The notes beneath the pieces are model-generated. The model did not search any database. It was given only the letters and a program-made list of their open reading frames with translations, and had not been told where the DNA came from. Shown here in pieces: positions 57,284-64,000 of a stretch of 64,000 nucleotides of DNA (positions within the stretch are counted from its first letter, which is position 1; each line of letters opens with the position of its first letter). Origin of the DNA: Hyparrhenia diplandra (Eukaryota; Streptophyta; Magnoliopsida; Poales; Poaceae). Both the position numbers and the translations under genes were made by a program. Location of the stretch: positions 248,001 to 312,000 of the forward strand of contig JADLZK010012248.1 of NCBI GenBank assembly GCA_015847255.1, read 5' to 3'.

Positions 57284-59140
57284 CACTAGTAACGAAATGA
57301 TTTTGCAAAATATTAACCATGGCGAGAACTCAGTTTGCCCGTCACAGTTAATGCCCGCCACCTCCAGTTTTATTTTTCGTGGCGGGCATTTTTTTTGCCC
57401 ACGGAAAATCCATTAACCGTGGTGGCCAACTTTAAAATGCCCGCCATGGTTAATATCTATTTTCCGTGGCGGGCATCTTAACGTGCCTGTCACGGTAAAT
57501 AGATTTTTCGTGGCGGGCACCTTAATGGGCCCGTCACCCAAAAAGGCCAATGCCCAATAACCCAGGTAAGGCCCGATATATGTTTTCGATATAAATACAA
57601 GTACCTAGGGTTTCTCCGTCACATTTCACTCTCTGCCTCTCCTCACTCACTGCACCACAACACTTATACAACAACTGACTGCAGTTGCTAAAAGTTTTAA
57701 TTAGCATTAGATGGTGGGTTGCTAAAAGTTTGTCCGCATCGTCCGTTGCTAATCTCAAATACGACGATGGATGATCCGTTCTTTGTAAATATTTTGCTTT
57801 TGAGTTGGACCATCCGTTGCTATAGATCCGTAATAGAGACCGATGGTCCCTTGCTAAATAAGTTTCGCATTGGCATGGTGTTTTTGGGCTGTTCCCGCTA
57901 CACATTTCGCATGGGCACGGTGTTTTGGGCTGCTCGCGATAGGTTTGGCCCAAAAGGTTCCAAACCCTAGCTCCCCTCACGGGATACCCAAGCCGCCGTC
58001 ATTCCCACCCCTTGATCCCGCACACGCCGCACGCCCGAGACTTCCTCCATGCCTCGGCGCCCGGCCCGCGCCTTCCGCTTCGGACGCGCGCGAGCGGGCT
58101 CCACGCCCGCCGCCGCGAGCTCCCGTCGCCCACCCGCCTCAACACCGCGCGCCGTGAGCTCCTCCGCCCTCCCGCCTCCACGCGCGGCGCTCCAACCCCG
58201 ACGCCCGCTGCCGCCTCCACCCGCCCCCGCGGCCCGCTGCAAGGCAGCCTCCACGCCGCCCGCCCACCTCCACACAGCGTGCTCGAACCCCGACGCCGTT
58301 CACCTCGCCCTTGCCGCCTCCCTCCCCCCTTTTGCCACCGAGGAACCGAGGTCGCCCGTCAACATCAGCCTCGAGGCGGCGACCCGGATCGAGGAAAGGT
58401 GCACAAGTTCATAACCGCCGACCCTAGCTGCCGACCAATGGGGTGGCCATCCTTCTTCTCCCTCTACGGATCGACGACGGGCTGGTCATCCTTCCTTCTC
58501 CCTTGACCGGATCACGTGGGATGCACGCCAGCGCGCCTAAATCGAAGTAAGGATACTACATCGATACTGTTGGATCTTGAATCCATTTTCAAGCTCGTAT
58601 CGATCACATTACGCCATATTCTGCGGGTTGGGCGAAGGCTGCGTTTGCGTGGCACTCACCACCCTCTCAAATCTCGGTCATGTACTTGAGACCAATTGGA
58701 TCCGTGGTGAGGGCGGTGGTTCTGCCACGAACCGAAATCTGATTGAGAAACAGAATCAGTTCGCGGACGCGAACCGAAAATCGGGCGTGTCTGCTGCGTG
58801 GGCGTAGCCGGACACCCGCGGAAGAAGCGCGGGCGTGTCTGCGGGCGTGGGCGGAGGTCCAAAGAGCCCACTGCGTGAGGCGGCGGCGCCGGAGTGCAGC
58901 GTCGTAGCGCCGGGGCGTAATCGAAGGGCGCACGCATGGGTGCCGTCGGGCGCGTCAAGCCGGCGGCTTCAGCGCGTCGGACCACGGCGGCACAAATCCC
59001 ACCGTCGGCGCCTCTGCGCGCCGTGATTTAACTTCTTTGCCGGATTTCTTGATCTTTTGGCCTTTTGACTTCCCCACCATCCGCCCAGCCCGGATCGGCG
59101 TCCTGCCGCCCGGCGCCCCCATCGCCTCGCATACTTTGCG
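57284..59140. mobile_element. CACTA-family element, left end only; right end not found
   Basis: The sequence CACTAGTAACGAAATGATTTTGC starts at 57284 right after tta, where the paralog at about 43390 continues 'ttagctgatcc' without insert. Alternating 'ttaaccgtggcgggc' and 'cccgccatggttaat' repeats run to about 57530, as in the derivatives at 12452 and 38736. I find no TAGTG end followed by tta-gctgatcc, so the right end is lost or outside. The interior to 59140 has GC-rich low-complexity frames (57990-58510, 58800-59030) with no recognised product. The given end is approximate. Confidence 0.6.
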
Positions 59141-59440
59141 GTGACTCTCCGCCTCCACGGATCGCGGTTCGCCTAGAGGTGCCGATGTATGGCGGCGGCG
59201 ACAATCTAGACCTCTGGATCAGCAAGATGGAGATGCTTTTAGATTAAGAAAGAGATTGATCCTGAGTTCCACATATGGTATGCGCTTTCCATCGACAGTG
59301 CCCTTGAGCTCGATTCAACAACCTGTTTAGGAGGAGACCGCTCGTCGAGTGGAACGTCTTCAGCGCTACTAGAGGCGTTACTTTAGGCCACCCATTGACA
59401 ACAACACCACGGGTGACCTAGCTCCACCCAATGTTTGGTT
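59140..59440 (+). pseudogene. Gypsy gag fragment
   Basis: Homologous to 30165-30450: VRLEVPMYGGGDNLDLWIS followed by KMEML, then a stop and frameshifted continuation. It matches the start of the retrotransposon gag domain. No LTR accompanies it here. Confidence 0.7.
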
Positions 59441-60110
59441 TTTGTTGTTTTTTCTCGATAGAAGATTAGATCAATGCATGTATAGATTAATGGGGAGCAA
59501 ATAAAGTGCAGAAATAATTCACCCTAACGAACCTCCCACTTTTCATGGAAACCAGAAATATTTATTGGATTATGGGCAACCAGTAATCTTCTTTTTGACC
59601 ATGTACTTACTATAAACACCCCAAAGCGGAATGAACATGGATATGATGTAGTACTATATTACTATTTGTTAAATTCCAAACATGAATAATGTATTACGAG
59701 TAGTTGAAACCACAAGGATTCTGCTATTCCTTATCTAGGTGTTGTTTCGATTAACCTTGTCGTTGTTGCTTGTTTTGGTTTCAAGTTCTGACGACCCTCG
59801 AAACTTGCATTTCACATGGATTTCCATGCTTCTCCTTTACCTTCATCCACAAGGTGTAAGCCGTAAGCCAGAATCAACAGTTGGCGCCATACTGAAAGTG
59901 TTATCCAAGCCAACGAAAGCAGAGCGAGTTAGAGACACCATTGAGTTCTCTCCCTGTGTTGGTCATAGCACCCTAAGCAATCAACAACATACATCGACCG
60001 AGATCAAAATCCCAACACAAAGATGTATCTAAAATCATATATGAAAACTTGGAAGACATATCCCTAACTTCAAATTTGTAATTCAAATTTTGAACTCCAA
60101 TATATTAAAC
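59441..60110. other. Unassigned spacer with a short type A/B block
   Basis: 59478-59540 has the block 'aataaagtgcagaaataattcacc...aacctcccac' found in the type A and B units. A 97-codon frame at 59739-60032 has no recognised motif. Nothing else is supported. Confidence 0.4.
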
Positions 60111-61330
60111 ATAAAACAGCTATAAAAATTTGCAGATCACATCGAGCACTACACTTTAATTTAAAAATTGTCATCATTGGATGACAACCATTTACAGAGA
60201 CAGTATGCATGGAAATTGATTTCTAAATGCGCTTTCTTAGTGGCCAACATATTAAAACCATTTTAAGATGACATCATGGCCATTGAGAGTGTGTTCTAAA
60301 ATTATTTTTTGTAGCAACCACCTACCTAAAAGCTGCTGGATGTCATGGTAACCATGGGTACAGGTAGCAAATTCCTCTGCCCATGATCAGTGATCCATTA
60401 TTTAAAATACTACAGTACAGCGAACGACCTTAATGCATATACGGCGGGTAAATATAAGTGCAGAAGCAGCACACCTGACCTATGAGCAACCTCCCATTAT
60501 ATAAGGCTTGAACTTGAACATGAATTTTCTCATTGGTAGTCTGTTCTCATAAGCATGTCTCTACTCTTACTTTCCAACAGCTAGCTAGAAGCTCAACACC
60601 AATGAAAAACTCAGTAAGCTGTCAGTGGACAGAGAGGGTGGAATGGTTGGGAAACTAGCATCTGGACAGCATAACAGGACGCAAACACACAGTATTCTGG
60701 GATTAGGAGGCATCTGGAGAACCATCACAAGCAGTGCTTCAAGTTATTTAAAGAAAATCTTGACTACAGGATGGGACTTATGTGCGTGGAGCAGTTCGGC
60801 AAAAGTACACTGTAGGATCTGAGCGTCACAAACATCAAGAAGCCCCTATGTGCGTGTGGAGCAGTTGGTTCATGGCTTGTGGATGCCATTCCATTCCTCG
60901 CTCAGCTCGGAATCTCACGTTCCTCAGGGCGAGGTCATTCAGCTTCGCAGATCCACTGTTTGCAGCTTCCCATGAAAAGGAGATTACTATGGCTAAAGCT
61001 GTCTAACATGATAATTTGCATTTTCATGTTTACTGCCCTGTGCGAAGCACGGGGGTACCTGCTAGTTATTATGTATGGCAGGCAACATTTCATTCTAACT
61101 ATATAGTACTGAAGCTAGATTATAGTTTTCATGCTGCAAATGAATTTGCATTGTTTTCAATACTACATCAACTATTCATAAGGTGTATGTTTGGCTCGAA
61201 CAGAGGATTGATGGCACATGTGGTAATTAATAACACAGCCTATATATAGCATGTTAGTGATTGTAATAGATTTTTTTCTTTAACTCTATCAGTTGGGGAT
61301 ACTCGTTGGAGATATTTGTAGAGAACTTGC
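60110..61330. repeat. Type B unit, copy B4
   Basis: Collinear with B1 (37764-38735), and longer by a segment near 60225-60390 that B1 lacks. The TATA-like tatataa at 60498-60504 sits in 'cctcccattatataaggcttgaac'. A 65-codon frame at 60625-60822 includes MVGKLASGQH and GLGGIWRTITSSASSY, but other copies break it. Confidence 0.78.
60498..60504 (+). promoter_or_regulatory. Candidate TATA box of type B unit B4
   Basis: tatataa in a block conserved across B copies (38010, 40470, 42710, 60495, 62105). Copies B4 and B5 keep tatataa; B2 and B3 have attattta and B1 tttctta. Plausible core promoter, but no transcript evidence. Confidence 0.4.
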
Positions 61331-62640
61331 TAGGCCATCATTTTGTGAACAGTAAATTCGGTATATACCTTGCGAACAAACAACGTATTTCAAAAATTAA
61401 AATTTTGTATATTACCATATCTGAGAACTTTAATCCAGCATCCTGGTTTCTTAAAGGGTCAAAAAAGTTGTAAACTATAAAGTTATTGATTGTGTCGAGA
61501 TCTATAACTTAGTTGTCGAACATGTAAAAAAGCTGAGGTTATTAGAAAAAAAATTTCAAAATATGATAACTTAGAACAAATATTTGTGTTTGTAAACAAT
61601 CTTGATTAAAGTCAAAGTTCATAACTACAAAGTTTTGGTCGCACCGAGTTATGAAAATTTAATTCAAAATTTGTCTGCATCCAGTTATACTATACAAGAA
61701 AAGTTTGATTTTTTGGGCGACAGCAATTTACAAGGATGAATCCTCTAGAAATCAATTCTGAGAGTGGCTTCTTTTTTGTGGCACACAGCTTAAAATCATC
61801 TTGAGAGATGGATGTGGGCACTGAGCCCTTTGATTAGTTCCAGATGTGATAGATCATTTTAATGACCTCTAAAGATAAAATTTAGTGTCCTCTATCATCG
61901 TGCTTTTGGTAGTATATATAATCTGGTGGATTACATGGTGGCCTGAGGCGGCCGGCAGCAAATTTCCTCCACCCAACCATCAATCTGGCATGTTTTTTTT
62001 TTTAATTCTGTATTACATGAAAATAAGCGACCTTAATGCATCTGTGGTTTAATATATAGGGTCAATATAAATGGAGAAATACCCGGCCTACTACCGTTCT
62101 CTCCCCATTATATAAGGGTTGAAAGTGACTTGATCATCTTATAATAGGATAAGAAAGTCTCTACTCTCTTACCTTTGAAAGGCTAGTTAGCAGTTCAGAA
62201 CTATGAAAAAGACCCATGTAAGTAATCACGAGGAGAGAATAGTTGGAAAATTGGCATCTAGAGAGATATGATGGAGATGGGACACAGTGTTTTGGGATTA
62301 GGCGGCATCTGGAGAACAACACAAGAAGTGTTGCAACTTACTGTGAGAAAATCCAGACTGCAGGCACATTGAAGCTGCTGAACCGGGGGTCAAACGCATG
62401 TAGAAGCATGGGTGTTTTACTGAACCAAGAGTTGCGAATGCCTTCACAAATCCACCATGGCCACTCGTCTCTACTCCGCTTGGTGCTTCTGCCTCTTCAC
62501 GTGGAAGCGTGGAAGGAACTAAACACCGAGAGGCAGGACTCTCTCGGCCAAGCCACCAGATGTCACACCAGATCTCAGGTGGCGTTACAGATGCACTTAT
62601 ATGTTGATAAACTGAACTAGTTACTTATCTATCTATTCTA
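61331..62640. repeat. Type B unit, copy B5
   Basis: Collinear with 39679-41180. It directly follows B4, so B4-B5 preserve the arrangement that B1 and B2 had before the CACTA insertion at 38736. A 125-codon frame at 62243-62620 overlaps the G block ('ggattaggcggcatctgg') and is not conserved. It ends near a tctattctattctattcta tract at 62632-62652. Confidence 0.78.
62109..62115 (+). promoter_or_regulatory. Candidate TATA box of type B unit B5
   Basis: tatataa in 'ccccattatataagggttgaaag', the same place in the unit as 60498-60504. Confidence 0.4.
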
Positions 62641-62708
62641 TTCTATTCTATACTAAGAGCGAAGGAATTAGGTGACACCATGTCGCAATCTCATCCGTCG
62701 GATCAGAA

Positions 62709-63161
62709 CTGTGTTTTCTCTACCGATATTTTAAAAATCTCGGTGGTCAGCGATAAACGGGAATATCGGATATATCGGAAATTTATCGACGATACAAATA
62801 AAATTTCAGACAAAATTTAGACAAAAAATAACTCATTTTGTTCAGGAAAACACATAGATAATTTCTGAACCATTTAACACAAAAAACTAAATAAATCATA
62901 TTATCAATTGTCTATTCAATAAGCAAGACAACGACACGGCTGGAGCGTGCGAGTGTGTTACGACAGTGGCAACTTGAACCTAGAAGAGAAGAGGAGAGAA
63001 AATGAACCATGGATTAATTGGGTGGGCTTTTGGGGTCTATTTGTATGGACAGATTCTAAGATTTTGAAAATTTCGGGTGATAAATGAAAAATATCGGACC
63101 TGACCGGTAAACGGGAAATTTCAGAAATTTTGGATTTTCCGGACCGATATTTTTTTCACAG
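62709..63161. mobile_element. hAT-like insertion, TIR CTGTG/CACAG, 8-bp TSD
   Basis: 453 bp with short inverted ends ctgtg...cacag, flanked by gatcagaa (62701-62708) and gatcagac (63162-63169), an 8-bp duplication with one mismatch. Both ends carry 'accgatat' and the interior repeats 'cgggaatatcgg' and 'ggaaattt' words. It is non-coding. The short TIR leaves the superfamily uncertain. Confidence 0.55.
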
Positions 63162-63169
63162 GATCAGAC

Positions 63170-64000
63170 TGATCATACCATCTAATGGTCCTCAGATATG
63201 GACCGACCTTAGGCTACAGGGTGTTTCCCTCTCCTTCCCTTATCCATCTATATGCCGTACGCCTCCGCAGCAATCGCGGCTCCCAAACGGCGCCGCACAT
63301 CCCGATACGCCTTGAAGCATCCCTCCGAGAACCGGGAACCCACTAACGTCCCCGCACTCTCGCCTCCTCCGAGGCAGGCGCGCCATAGCGGCAACCGCCC
63401 GGAGGCTCGATCGTGTATCCACCCCTCGCGATGCAGGCAGGCCTGTGTATCCCTCCCGCCGCGGCGTTTCTCTCTCCCTGCCAACATGCTGGAGTCATAG
63501 GCGCCGGAGTTGAGGATGGCCACCGCCAGGATCAGAGAACTATCCGGTGCGATTGCGCCGCCATGTCGCATCTCAAACGCATGTCCCTCCGCCGCCGATG
63601 GCGCTGTCCACTGCCCTCCCCCACCAGGACAGAAACGGTTTTCGCTGCTGCTCCAGGCCGCCCCTTCCCATGAAGATTCGAGGCGGCCGTGCCCGCGGGG
63701 TCGCAGCGGCGGCGGAGCCCCAAGGCGGTGTCGCAGCAGCAGCCGCCCCACATGACGAAGAAAGTTGAGGAGGAGGAGGATCTGGGCCTGCACTGGGGCC
63801 TTCGTGCGGAACTTGCATGCCATCCTCTTCCTCCAGTCCACGCTCACGACATACCACCCGCGTGCAGCGTGCTACCATGGATGGTGTATGTTTGCAGGAT
63901 TCTTTCCAAGATTTATTCCTAATATTCCTTCACGGTTGTTTGATTTCTCCTAGATATCCTTCGACATCAGAGATAGATCCGACCATAGCCCTGGTCTCGA
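63170..64000. other. GC-rich region, possible gene 5' end, unassigned
   Basis: Several overlapping frames (63252-63500 and 63413-63673 plus; 63248-63847 minus) arise from high GC content. None has a motif I recognise. Near 63885-63960 the sequence turns T-rich ('ttccaagatttattcctaat'), which would fit an exon-to-intron or exon-to-UTR change. It may be the start of a gene or of a captured gene fragment that continues beyond the window. Confidence 0.35.

Noticed and set aside
57977..57990. cctcacgggata as an outlying copy of the CACTA hairpin motif
   Set aside because: It is a single unpaired half-site in a different element with no terminus nearby, so a chance match is likely.
57870..58510. 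GC-rich frames as a host gene
   Set aside because: Frames overlap in all registers and are Pro/Arg/Ala-rich without a motif; no exon structure is supported.
63248..63847. 199-codon minus frame near the right edge
   Set aside because: No recognised domain, and opposing frames of similar length exist in the same GC-rich stretch, so strand and reality cannot be decided.

Overview
This window looks like gene-poor heterochromatin of a grass (Poaceae), most like Oryza or a near relative. The evidence is nested LTR retrotransposons, CACTA elements, MITEs, LINE fragments, GC-rich 5' ends and long AT-rich spacers. Genus and species cannot be fixed from sequence alone. I found no intact host gene that I can name, and no tRNA, rRNA or CRISPR array. 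Almost everything is a transposable element or a decayed, locally duplicated unit.

Layout, left to right. 1-3343 is the 5' part of a CACTA (En/Spm) transposon read on the minus strand: the start of its transposase gene, a long foldback, low-complexity DNA, and an array of about 26 copies of a 13-bp motif arranged as hairpins, ending at a clean terminus (3339-3343). 3344-19616 is a field of diverged 'type A' repeat units. It is interrupted by a LINE 3' end (3505-3748), a minus-strand Ty3/gypsy element (4370-12190, TSD aacgt) that carries a solo LTR (5783-7576), a small CACTA derivative (12452-12812), a LINE fragment (about 12883-14095) and a hAT-type MITE (18855-19082). 19617-27213 is a plus-strand gypsy element (TSD ctagg) that keeps gag and integrase but has lost reverse transcriptase. 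Two abutting MITEs lie at 27474-27952.

29210-37763 is a non-autonomous gypsy-like element whose 3' LTR is split by a second, chromodomain-bearing gypsy element (32094-37698, TSD cagcg). 37764-43819 and 60110-62640 hold 'type B' duplicated units with a shared TATA-containing block; one copy carries a CACTA derivative (38736-39675). 43825-55919 is a non-autonomous LTR element (TSD atgct) containing a second complete non-coding LTR element (46483-55234, TSD cccgt). A 5'-truncated LINE (55987-57228) and the left end of another CACTA element (57284) follow. The window closes with a hAT-like insertion (62709-63161) and unassigned GC-rich sequence.

Many insertion boundaries are supported twice: by target-site duplications and by an unoccupied paralogous copy elsewhere in the window. 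The least explained material is the type A/B unit family, the hairpin array of the first CACTA element, the unidentified open frames that replace pol in two non-autonomous elements, and the repeated module inside the inner non-coding LTR element. Nothing here amounts to a convincing new biological system.
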